Shown piece by piece: positions 52,281 through 62,100 of a stretch of 64,000 bases of DNA; within the stretch, counting starts at the first letter, position 1, and every line of letters begins with the position of its first letter. This DNA comes from Haematococcus lacustris (Eukaryota > Chlorophyta > Chlorophyceae > Chlamydomonadales > Haematococcaceae): contig JASKMD010000003.1 in the NCBI GenBank assembly GCA_030144725.1, positions 11,203,516-11,267,515 on the forward strand. Direction: 5' to 3'. Both the position numbers and the translations under genes were made by a program. The notes beneath the pieces are model-generated. The model was not told where the DNA came from. It worked only from the letters and a program-made list of their open reading frames with translations, and ran no database searches.

Positions 52281-53700
52281 AGCTGATCATTGGAGCAGCT
52301 TATTCAGGCTGGTGGCACCCAGCCGACACCCACTATCCATTACCTCGTGCCACCCTGCTACCCTGCTCCTCTGCCGCCCTGCTGCCCTGCTGCCCAGCCG
52401 CCCTACTGCAGGCTGCTGAGTCTTGTGTGATGCCCTTATATTCCTTTCTGCCATACCTCATCTATCTCCTCCAACTGCCGTGCCTTGCCTCCTCCCTCAC
52501 CCCATGGTTCAAGCACTGTGGCCTGTGCCCTGGAGGCCCAGGACAGCAGGGCATTAGTAGTAAGTGCAGTCCCGGCTGACTCCTCAGCTGCTGCCCCCTA
52601 CTGCCTGGGTCCATGGGGCTGCTGCCTGGCTAATGGGGCCACTGGCAGCAAGGGGACGATGCTGCAGGTGGGTGTGGTGCTGTGCATCAAGCTGGCCATG
52701 TCCTGGTCAGGGCAGACTAGCCGCTGCTAGAGCCAAGTTAAGGGTGAGACACTGCGAAGGTGCCTGGGCCAGCAGGCTGTTGACGCACCAGGTACACCTG
52801 GTGAGGTGCAGTGGTCATCAGTGATGGATCTTAATATCGCAAAAACTACGAACTGATTCTATACAACTACAGCATACTCCCTTGTAGACCTGGAATCAAA
52901 GCTATCCAACATAGCCCCACACCCCAGCCCTAGTGGGCCAGCATGCAACAGGCTGGGCTGTAGCCCAACACCCTAGTTTGCGGAAGATGGGAAACATTGT
53001 TTGTGGATAAGTAATAAGCGGAGTACCAGAAGGGCGGTGGAGCTATTTCCGAAGTAATGAAGTTCACTCATTTTGAGGACAACTTTTTCGACTTATTACC
53101 GTTTTTGGCGCTGGATTACTACCGACTTATTACATTATTACCCAACCGCCAGTGGTCATGACATCCCAATACACTCAGCTGCCACTGCTCTCTGCCTTAT
53201 CCTGCCGTCCTGCTGCCCTGCTGCCCTGCCGCCATGCAGAGCAGGAGAGGGTCTGCCTCAGGCTGCTCTCTTGAAGGGCAGAGTCAGAGCAGAGCAGCAG
53301 TGCTGGAGGAGGGTGTTCACTGCTGCCAGCAACCAGCCCCTGTGCTAGCCTGGTTGGAGCTGCTGCCAGTCAGCCGGGCCGACACCTGCACTGCCTTCAC
53401 AGAGCTCCCAGATTGAGGCAACACAGCACCTGCAGCGCCTGCACTGCCACCGGTAGCAGCAAGATATCGCCTGCCTGCAGTGTCTGGCACTAGCTGCTGC
53501 GGCTCCACCTCGAGCTGCCTGGCTGGCCTGGTGTGTGGTGGTTGTGGTGAGGGCCTGGTGTGGTGCCCCCAAGTACCCCCACGCAGCCCAGCAACCCAGG
53601 CAGCCCAGCCTGGCCCGCCACAGGGTGATGGAGGGGAGGCTCTTAGTTTTTGTAGTTTTAGTATTTTGGTGTCGGGAGCCAGGCCAAGGCAGGGTGACCC
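52281..53700. repeat. Diverged duplication, left copy
   Basis: Blocks of this segment recur in the same order at 54,298-55,085: an AGCTGAT...CACCCAGCC block at 52,281, a CAGCTGCCACTGCTCTC block at about 53,180, a GAGCAGCAGTGCTGGAGGA block at 53,295, and a GGGAGCCAGGCCAAGGC block at 53,674. About 80-85% similar where aligned, with indels. Holds no gene I can support; about 52,840-53,130 is AT-richer and has no match in the right copy. Confidence 0.8.
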
Positions 53701-53742
53701 CTCACAGCCCCTCACAGCCTGGCCCGCCTTGCAGCTGACAGC

Positions 53743-53990
53743 ATGGAAGCATTTTACCAACTATCAAGTACCCCTGCCATGGCAGCACAACAGCAGGGAG
53801 ACTTGCAGCAGCTGGTGCATTGCAACCTTTGCAGCTGGGGAAGGTCGACCGTGACCCAGATTTACATGGGCGCGGCAGAAGTCTCGACACTGGCGTCCTT
53901 GTGTCAGGCCTACATGCAACTTGAATTTGCCTTTGGCAGCGTGAAACCCTCCGCTGGAGTTCTGGCTTGCCGCAGGGTAATGAAGAGGAG
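53743..53990 (+). pseudogene. F-box/LRR family fragment
   Basis: A short frame matches the C-terminal part of the family: AMAAQQQGDLQQLV against VMAAHQHVKLQQLV and GAAEVSTLASLCQ..LEF.FGSVKPS against GAADVATLAPLCQ..LDFSYGSLTPS. No start or full domain; a dead fragment. Confidence 0.75.
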
Positions 53991-54297
53991 GCTCTGAGGT
54001 GGCGGCAGCGGATGACCTGGTTGGCCAGGCAGTGGGAGGCAGTGGCAGGCAGTCTTGAGGCTGACTCTGCCCCTGCTCGCCCATCCTGCCATTGTTTCAG
54101 CGCTTGCCTGCCTGCATCACGAGGTCGTCACGAACCCCTGGCAGGCGGCTGCTCTAGTGGAGGACTGGCTGAAGGGAGGCGGGGACAGCTGGCCAGGCTG
54201 AAGGGTGATGGAGCCGGTGCCGGGCTGCAGCCAGGGGTGAGCTCATTGTTGCAATGCTGTGCATGCCCTGGCATGTGATCATCCACTGCCCTGCCAA

Positions 54298-55085
54298 GCA
54301 GCTGATTGCCAGAGCAGCTCACTCAGGCTGTTAGCACCCAGCCAGCACCCACCCTGCCGGTCTGCCTGGGCCTAGCATGTCAGCAGCAGCCTGCGTGCCT
54401 CAGCCTGACCTCACTGCCTCGCCACTGCCTGCTCTGGCCCAGCTGCCACTGCTCTCTTCCTCAGCCCTCTGCGTTACCCTATGCCTCCACAAACACCTCT
54501 GACTTTAACATGTAAGCCCGCCGTTCTGCTGCCCTGCAGAGCAGCAGAGCAGCTGATATAGGCTACTGCCTGGTGCTGTCAGGACAGAGCAGCAGTGCTG
54601 GAGGAGGGTGTCCACTGCTGCCAGCAACCAGACCCTGTGGTAGCCTGGTCAGTGCTGCTGCCAGTCAGCCAGCCTGACACCCGCACTGCCTGCACATAGC
54701 TGCCAGGTTGGGGCCACACAACACCTGCAGTGGGGCCACCTGCCTGCAGTGTGCGGCAAGGGCTGCTGGGGCTCCACCTGCGGGGTCAAGCTGCCTGGCT
54801 GGCCTGGTGGGTGGTGGTGGTGGTGGTGGTGGTGATTTCAGTCAACAGTTGGGGCTGCAGGGGAGTGAGGTGCTGGCTACTGGCAGCTGCCCCATTTGAG
54901 TGCACGGCATGGCAAGACAGCGAGCGCCTGGTGTGGCGCCCTAAGCATACCCAGGCAGCCCAACCACCCAGGCAGCCCAACCACCCAGGCAGCCCAGCCT
55001 GGCCCCTCAAAGCCCTTTACGGCCTGTGGTGGCGGCAGCAGCAGGGAAGGCCGATGTGGTGTTGGGAGCCAGGCCAAGGCGGGGT
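54298..55085. repeat. Diverged duplication, right copy, with (GGT)n tract
   Basis: Counterpart of 52,281-53,700. It contains a pure (GGT)n tract at 54,806-54,834 at the position of a shorter GGTGGTTGTGGTG in the left copy. Confidence 0.8.
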
Positions 55086-56066
55086 GGCGAGGGAATGAGA
55101 GGCGGCATTGTGTGCCAGCAGTCGTGGGTGTCACTTTGTGTTGCACTGACTGTTAATTGCTGATTAAAGCCTCCACATGAATGTTCACTGCCATAGCGGC
55201 ATGCATGTAACCTACCATGGCGGTCTTACCCTGTTGGCGGCATATGCCACAGCTCTTGTCTGCCTGATGCCTAAGCTTTTGGACCTCATCTGCCACCTGC
55301 TGCCTGTTCAATGGGCCAGGGAGAGGTTGCTGTGATCAGTTGTAGCGGTACGCTGTGCCTGACCCTGCAATGTACATCCTACAATGGCAAGAAGCTGCAC
55401 CTCACCACCAGGCAGATCAGATGTGCTAAGAGTCCGCACAAGAGTTCACGTGACGCGACCCTGATGTGAAGGTAAACACGCAGATGCTTGATGTGACAAG
55501 GGGTGGTGGTGGATGCTGGCAGCACAAGGAGGGAGTGTCTTTAATACGTACGCAGCATGATGTGACTGCGAGCTTCGAATGCATCATTCTCTGTTCGCAG
55601 TCGCAAGTTTGAATGCCTCAGTAAGAGCTCGTAGTCCACGCTGATCGATGATGCCAATGTCGCCTAGGCGCATCGCCCTCGGCTTCGTGCGAAGCTAGCA
55701 TAACCCTGCTCAGCGGCTTGCGTAGCCTAGCTGGCTGTAACATCGGGCGCACAAGCCGAACCGCTCGTAAGTCATCTTTAGCGCCTGTGGGAGTAGCCAG
55801 GGAGTAGTGTTTCCCGCCGGCTGTGATCTACTGGCTCATGTCTGAGGTCTACGCTGCCGCCCTCTTTCTGCTCTGCAGGCTTCTTCTCCGCAGGCTCTGA
55901 AAGCATCGCCGAGAGGATAGTGAGCTGTGAGAAGCCAGGAGCAGCCAGGTGCGTACTTGCACCCACACGCAGCCAACCAAATGCTGCTGCTGCTACTGGC
56001 GCGCCCCTCACACCCTGACAGCCTTGTTGCTCCACCCACTCTGCAGGGCAACAGGCAGTCCCAGCT
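55086..56066. other. Upstream region of the intact F-box/LRR gene, no gene seen
   Basis: No frame with recognisable content; no TATA box found near the expected start. Between 55,700 and 55,770 an imperfect inverted pair GCGGCTTGCG / CGCACAAGCCG occurs. Confidence 0.5.
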
Positions 56067-57857
56067 ATGAGCCAGCGTGACATGCAACATCAAGTCGCAG
56101 TGGATGGTGGTGCCTCTGCAACAGATGGGTACAGCCCAGCCGGGGAGGTGCCCCCTCCTGCCTCTAGGATGCTAGACCTCCCGCCAGCGCTGCTGGATGA
56201 CATCGCTTGCCGGGTCATGCAGCTTGGTTCCAGGAGCCTGCTGCCCCTGACCTGCCGCGCCTTCTCCCAGGCCCACCTGCTGCACATCCCAGCCTTGCGC
56301 ATCCAGCTAGGCAGGCAGCGCTGTGACCAGCTGCTGACGCCCCGAGTTGTTACAGCCCTGCAAGCGAGGAAGAGCAAGCTGGTTATCACCTTATGGCAGC
56401 CAAAGAAAGGGGACAGCGCAGCATTCAAATGGAAGTGGGCTCCCACCTTGCAGCTGCCGCAGGCAGAGGACACCCAACAGTATACCGACCTGCTGGCCCA
56501 TGCCCTGGCAAAGCTGGACAACTGTGCAGCAGTGGAGGTCTGCAGGTTGTTCAGCGGGGAATACCACCCCAACATACGCAGACATCTACGCTGCCCACCT
56601 GGCCTTGCCCAGCACCTGCTGGACAGCTTCCCCAGCCTGACTGCCCTGACCCTGCAGGGGTTCTTGGTCTCAAGCAACACGCTAGCCAGCCTGCTCTCCC
56701 ACCCGCCGCTGGCCCGGCAGCTGCAGCAGCTACACCTCACCACGACCTACGTTCTGAATGGTGATAAGCCTGTGCACCCTGTGCTCCAAGGTCTGCAGCT
56801 GAAGCAGCTAAGCATATGTGCCTGGGACCCCAAGCTGCCTAGCTTCCAGCCCCTGGCGCAACACCTAACCCAGCTGCACTTACAGTACTATTCTGATTAT
56901 GATAAGGATTTCAAACCTCTGGTGGAGTACTTGCAGCCGCTGGCTCAGCTGCTGGTGCTCACTATAACCTGCCAACAGGTCCAGCTGCAGGGCCTGGCTG
57001 AGCTGCTGCAGGCGCTGCCTCAGCTACACACCCTGCAGCTGCCTAGGGCCACAGTCAGGGGCCAGCAGAAGCTTGACACACTCCTGGCAGCCAACCAGAT
57101 CACAAGCATCCAGCTGCAAGGTGTGACAGGGCTGGATGCCTCATGTGCTGATGCCCCTTGCAGCTGGCAGCGGCTGGAGCTCACAGGGGCGGTTGAGGGG
57201 CCTGACATCATGTACCTGCCCCTGCACTCCCTCTCCCAGCCTCTGGTGTTGGGGCGACTGGACATCCGTGCAAGCGACACCTCAGATATTAAGGTGGCAG
57301 CCGCACTCCACCTTGTGGCAGAAGCAATCAAGGTGCCCGTGCACATCAAGGAGGTGCAGCTGACAATGGTGAGACAGGAGCTGCAGCACCGTACACTGAC
57401 ACCCACAGTCATCACTCCAACACTCCTACAGCATCAGAGCGTGGACCTGGCGCAGCTGGTATCTTTACTGCAACCGCTGCAGAGCTGCTTCGTGGGCAAG
57501 GTGCAGGTCCGTTGCCTGCATGAAGTGACAGGTGCTGATGTCCTGGCACTAGCTCCATTGTGCCGAGACTGCACACATTTTGAGTTGCGGGGTGGGAGCG
57601 TGGAGCCTTCAGTTGACTTCTGGCACCAGCTGGTGCAGCTCATGCCCGCTGTGGGGAAGGTCGATTTCATCCGTGTACAGGGATATGTTTCTGCAGCCAT
57701 GCATGAGTCGCTGCAGCTCATGACCGAGCAGCCCTGGGCACGGTGGCTGGACATCACAATTCGCTACCAATACATTTCATCTAAGCTGCCTGCATGTTGG
57801 CAGGCTGGCAGCTGGCTGAAGGCTGGCGTAATCAAAGTGTCCATGTTGGGTGATTGA
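56067..57857 (+). CDS. F-box/LRR-like protein, intact single exon
   Basis: 596 residues from ATG 56,067. Residues about 36-80 (LDLPPALLDDIACRVMQLG to PLTCRAFSQAHLLHIPALRIQL) fit an F-box: LPxxLLxxI...L..L..LxxxxxCRxF. The rest is leucine-rich with LRR-like segments, e.g. LQQLHLTTT, LTQLHLQYY, LPQLHTLQLP, ITSIQLQGV. F-box/LRR proteins recruit substrates to SCF ubiquitin ligases. Two shorter relatives lie within 16 kb (40,045 and 53,743) and the last exon region is echoed at 58,655, so a local family is expanding and decaying. The intact frame over 1.8 kb supports a functional gene; the substrate is unknown. Confidence 0.8.
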   Translation: MSQRDMQHQVAVDGGASATDGYSPAGEVPPPASRMLDLPPALLDDIACRVMQLGSRSLLPLTCRAFSQAHLLHIPALRIQLGRQRCDQLLTPRVVTALQARKSKLVITLWQPKKGDSAAFKWKWAPTLQLPQAEDTQQYTDLLAHALAKLDNCAAVEVCRLFSGEYHPNIRRHLRCPPGLAQHLLDSFPSLTALTLQGFLVSSNTLASLLSHPPLARQLQQLHLTTTYVLNGDKPVHPVLQGLQLKQLSICAWDPKLPSFQPLAQHLTQLHLQYYSDYDKDFKPLVEYLQPLAQLLVLTITCQQVQLQGLAELLQALPQLHTLQLPRATVRGQQKLDTLLAANQITSIQLQGVTGLDASCADAPCSWQRLELTGAVEGPDIMYLPLHSLSQPLVLGRLDIRASDTSDIKVAAALHLVAEAIKVPVHIKEVQLTMVRQELQHRTLTPTVITPTLLQHQSVDLAQLVSLLQPLQSCFVGKVQVRCLHEVTGADVLALAPLCRDCTHFELRGGSVEPSVDFWHQLVQLMPAVGKVDFIRVQGYVSAAMHESLQLMTEQPWARWLDITIRYQYISSKLPACWQAGSWLKAGVIKVSMLGD

Positions 57858-58654
57858 ATCGCCGAGTGACAGTGGTTGGCGGGGCCTTGATGCGTTGTGA
57901 TGTTAATTGCATGCCACAGTACTAACTGCCGCCATGCTGAAAGACCTAAGAGCGGTGACACTGACAAGACATGCGTGGCTGGACCAGACTAGACAGCTCC
58001 AATGCTTGCATCATCCCTGATGACAACAGCTTTGTCACCACACGCGCTGTGCCTGACACCATGCCTGACAGCAGTGGCCAGGCAAGGTCGGGTGTGAAGC
58101 TTATGGTTTGTAGTTCAAACTGAGTTTTCAAGTGTTGAAGCTGATGTGGCAGTGGCTAGGAGATGTCAAGGCCTATGACGGGGATGGGGGGTGGGAGGGG
58201 AAGGGGTGGTGGTACACGTGCCACTGATACTGTTTACGTGTCGCCGCCCCTCCTGCCCTTGCTGCCCTTGCTGCTGCTAGGTCGATGCCGGGTGTTTGGT
58301 GCTAGTGCTGGTCCCTATCCCATCCCCAACTTAATCACCCACCATAGCCACCCTAAAACATGTCAGCCCAACCACTAACCTACCACCTAGGCCTGTTACC
58401 TCTTGAATAATAGCTACGCACTCTTACCTCTTACCTGCTCGATGCTAGCCTGCTAGCCTGCTAGCTTGCTAGGGGGTAGACAGGGCCAGTTGGTTCTCAT
58501 GGTGCGTAGGTTGAGCTTAATCTGATGCAGCAGACGGGATGATGCAGGGTGACCTCCTAATGTTGTGACTGGACGTGTTTGGCGGGTAATTCAGCGTATT
58601 AGGCAAGCTGTGCCAGTTTGTGGGGACAAATGTGTCGCCGTGTAGGAAAGCTGG
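57858..58654. other. 3' flank of the F-box/LRR gene
   Basis: No gene recognised. Short CTAGCCTGCTAGC repeats at about 58,443-58,472. Confidence 0.5.
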
Positions 58655-58840
58655 GCATCACACTGGGCACGGTGGCTGGACATCACACCGCAAAACAACT
58701 GCACTGCCACTAAGTCCCATGCATTTTGGCGGGCTGGCAGTTGGTTGAGGACTGGTGTACTGTTGGGTATGCAAATGTTGGGTATGTGAAGTGGCAACTG
58801 ACAGTGGCTGGTGGGGCCTTGCCATAACGTGCTAGGCAAG
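58655..58840 (+). pseudogene. Echo of the F-box/LRR gene 3' end
   Basis: CTGGGCACGGTGGCTGGACA... and the following segment match 57,733-57,895, including the last codons, the stop region and the sequence beyond it (CAGTGG(T/C)TGG(C/T)GGGGCCTTG). A duplicated 3' end. Confidence 0.75.
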
Positions 58841-59111
58841 CTGTGCCAGCAAGTGGCAAAGCGCGCCATGCCATCAACCTGGCCAGTACCATGTCCTCAT
58901 CACAGGTTCGATGCCATGCCTCTTCTAGTCATGCTAGCGGCCAGTATAGGGCAGCCCCAGGTTCATGCAAAAGGCCCGCCGGCTGCCCATTACATATCTA
59001 AGGTGTTCAGAACACAGACTTATGCCCCAGTATCCTACCCCCTCCGCATGTGGCCAGGGAAGCGGCGTAGCTCGTCAAACTGTCACATCCGTGAAAAGAC
59101 ACCGTGAAAGG

Positions 59112-59118
59112 TATAAAA
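59112..59118 (+). promoter_or_regulatory. TATA box of the kinase-GTase-ligase gene
   Basis: TATAAAA 67 bp upstream of ATG 59,185, a fitting distance for a core promoter with a 5' UTR of about 40 nt. Confidence 0.6.
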
Positions 59119-59184
59119 CCCCTGCCTTCTATTTGCGCCTGCACACGTCGGAGACATAGCCGGTCTGCGCTCTGCCGCGCTGCC

Positions 59185-62100
59185 ATGGCTAGCAGCAGCG
59201 TAGGCCCCGGGGAAACCCGCGGCGTCGTTCTGCTGATCGGTGCGCCAGGCGTCGGCAAGACCTGCCTTGCCAGGGCGATGGTGGCGCAGCAGGCCGCGAA
59301 GGGCGGCAGTGGCGGAGCGCCGCTCTTTTTCAGCGTCGGCGAGAGGCTCCGGGCCGATGGGCTGCTAGCCAAGCACGTCGCACCCGACGAGCGAGCTGCG
59401 TGCGCCGAGACAATGCGCGCCACCGCGCGGGACCTAATCAGTCGGAAACTGCACGCGCTTGGCCAGCGGTGGGCTGGGGCACGCGACCGCACCAGCACGC
59501 GATTTTTATGTACGCTCCTGTCTTGCACTGCAATCACTTGAGCCACTCTGTGGGCTGCGACCTCGAGCGCTGCTGGACTCCGTCTGGTGCTGCAGGGTGC
59601 TGGTATTGGAAGCGGTGAAGGACAGGGAGGGCGCTGATGACCTGGCCGAGCTTCTAGAGCAGCATAGTGTGCCTCTTCTGCAGGTGGGCGAGCCCTCCCT
59701 CCCATGCAGGAGGACATTGAGGCTGACACAGGAGCAGCTCCACTAGCTAGGGAGAACGGCGCATGCACACCGTGGATAGCAGTCACTCAGGCAGCCCATA
59801 GCTGGTGTAGCAGCAACCGCCAGCCACACCCTTCCATTACTAGCAGGTCAGGGTGCATAGGCTGTCACTGCTGTCTTAGCCTATGGGTTCCAGCATAGGC
59901 CACGACTTCTGTGGCATCCAGCCATCCCTGCTGAAGTACATGCCACTTTGTGCATGACGTGTTGTGTTGTGCTGACCGCTGTTTCCACGGCAGGTACAAG
60001 AAGCAGACATAGCACCTTTCTTGCAGACATACTGTTCCACTTCCGTGTCACATTGTACAGGAAGTGTTGTGTTGTGCTTGCAAAGATGCCGATTTCCATG
60101 CATGTTGCATGGTGTATGGCTGGTGCAGTGGTTGGTGTGATGCGACAGGCAGACCAACTTGCTGCCCATTCCCTCCTGTAGCAGCAGCTGTGGTGGCTTG
60201 AGAAGGCCCTTGGCATCGGATGGGCTGGTGGTCAAGGTGGGCCGCCTGCCCACTCCATGTATGGCCACCCTCAGGTGCTGTACCTGCCTCATGACGTGTC
60301 GTCAGCTGTGGCCACCTGGGGCTTCGGGGAGTCCCGGCAGCGTGACGCAGAGCACCAGGTGGCTGAGCGCCAGGCCAAGTGGCAGCGGGCTGCAGGCTGG
60401 CTGCTGGAGCTGTACTCCAGCCTGGGCTGCCTGGCAGAGGTCAGCCTACTGGACACGAAGGGCGGGTCGGCACAGCAGCCATCCCTGGCTGCACTGGGCT
60501 ATGCTGCCCCTGCTCCTGAATGCAGCTGGCTGGCGGCAGCAGGCTGGGCACCACTGGGCAGGTGGAAGAAGAGCAGTGACACCAGCAGCAGCAGCAGCAG
60601 TAGCAGCAGCAGTCCAGGCAGCTCGTCTGCCGTGAGCCGCAGTTCAATGCAGCAGACCTGGCCTGGCCTGGCCATCACCCCTCTGCAGCCAGTGACCAGC
60701 TGCCGCCTGGTGAGCTGCAGCAGGGCCAGGGCGGCAGTGGTGGCTGAGGCTGAGGCGTTCACAGGACTGCACCCGCTGCCCCTGCCAGTGCCCTCCCATA
60801 GCATGACCTGCAGTGCGGATGCCCGCTGGCTGGCCTACCCTGGCCGCTACCTGGCTGCCCTGAAGGCTGACGGTGTGCGCCACCTGCTCATCACCACAGC
60901 CACAGGCCAGCCATTCCTGCTCAACAGGGCAGGGGCGCTGTACGCCTACCCAATGCAGGCAGCCCCTTCGCAATCAGCAGCAGCTGGGCAGGAGGGAGCG
61001 TTGGGCGGCAGGGCAGAGCTGGAGGGGGAGGAGGGGGAGGAGCAGCAAGCAGCCAGTGCGGGGCATATTACACTGGAGGAGGAGCTGCAGCAGCTCAGCC
61101 TGCAGGGCAGCGGGGCAGCGGAAGGTCAGGGGGCACCAGCCAGGGCCTGTGATGTTGTCGCCCTCCCTCCCGCTGCCCTGCCCCCTTGTGGCCTGCCCTG
61201 TTGCACAGTTCTCGATGGCGAGCTGGTGCTGCACGGTGGCGGTGCCCAGCCCCTGTTCCTGGTGTTTGACGCGCTGTGTGTTGCCGGCAGCCCGGTGTGG
61301 CAGCTGCCCCTCACAGCCCGCCTGCAGCACCTGGACAGCCTGGGCCTCACCACAGCCAGTGAGGCAGTCATGGGCCAACCAGCAACATCTGTGTTCACAC
61401 CTCGACCAGCCCTTAGGGTCCCCTTTCCTGCCACTGCTGCCCCCTCGCCAGCAGCTATAGCAGCAGCCCCACCACGCGGCTTTGTGAAGCAGCAGCAGGG
61501 TCCTCCTAGAGGTCAGGACACGGTGCTGGTGCTCCGCAAGCCTTGCTTCCCCGTCAGCCCCTCAGGCCTGCAGCAGCTGGAGGCGGCTGCTGAGCGCTGC
61601 GGGTTCCCTGCTGATGGGGTGGTGTTCTCCCCCTGCGCCATGAGCAGTGTGCTGGGCCAGGCGGAGCTGCTGCTCAAGTGGCAGCCACCTGGCTGTGTTG
61701 GGGTGGACGTGTTAGGCATCCATGCGGGCAGCCTGCCGCCGCACTCCTGGAGGACAATGTGGCGGTATGGATGGTTGAGCCTTGACCTCCAGAGTAAGGC
61801 ACCTGGTGCACTAGTGTGTGAGTACATGCAGTGGCAGGTGGAAGTGGAGGAGGCCAGCCATTCCAGTGCAAACAAACATGGGAAAGAGCAGCAGGGCCCA
61901 GCAAGCAGCAGGCAGCAGGGCAGCAGCAGCAAGCAGCAGGGCCCAGCGTCACAGGCCCCCCCCACCATTGTGTTGAAAGGCAACGCTTGGATCATGCGCT
62001 CTGTTCGCTTTGACAAGGTGGTGGGCAACAGCCCAGAAGCTGTCGAGAGGCTGACCCAGCAGACCTGTCTGCCCTGGCCTGACCTGGTGCTAGCAGTGCA

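Noticed and set aside
49413..52579. ORFs of 940-1,054 codons with RPAPP or GAGRG repeats
   Set aside because: Pure translation of the (CCCCG)n array; open in four frames at once.
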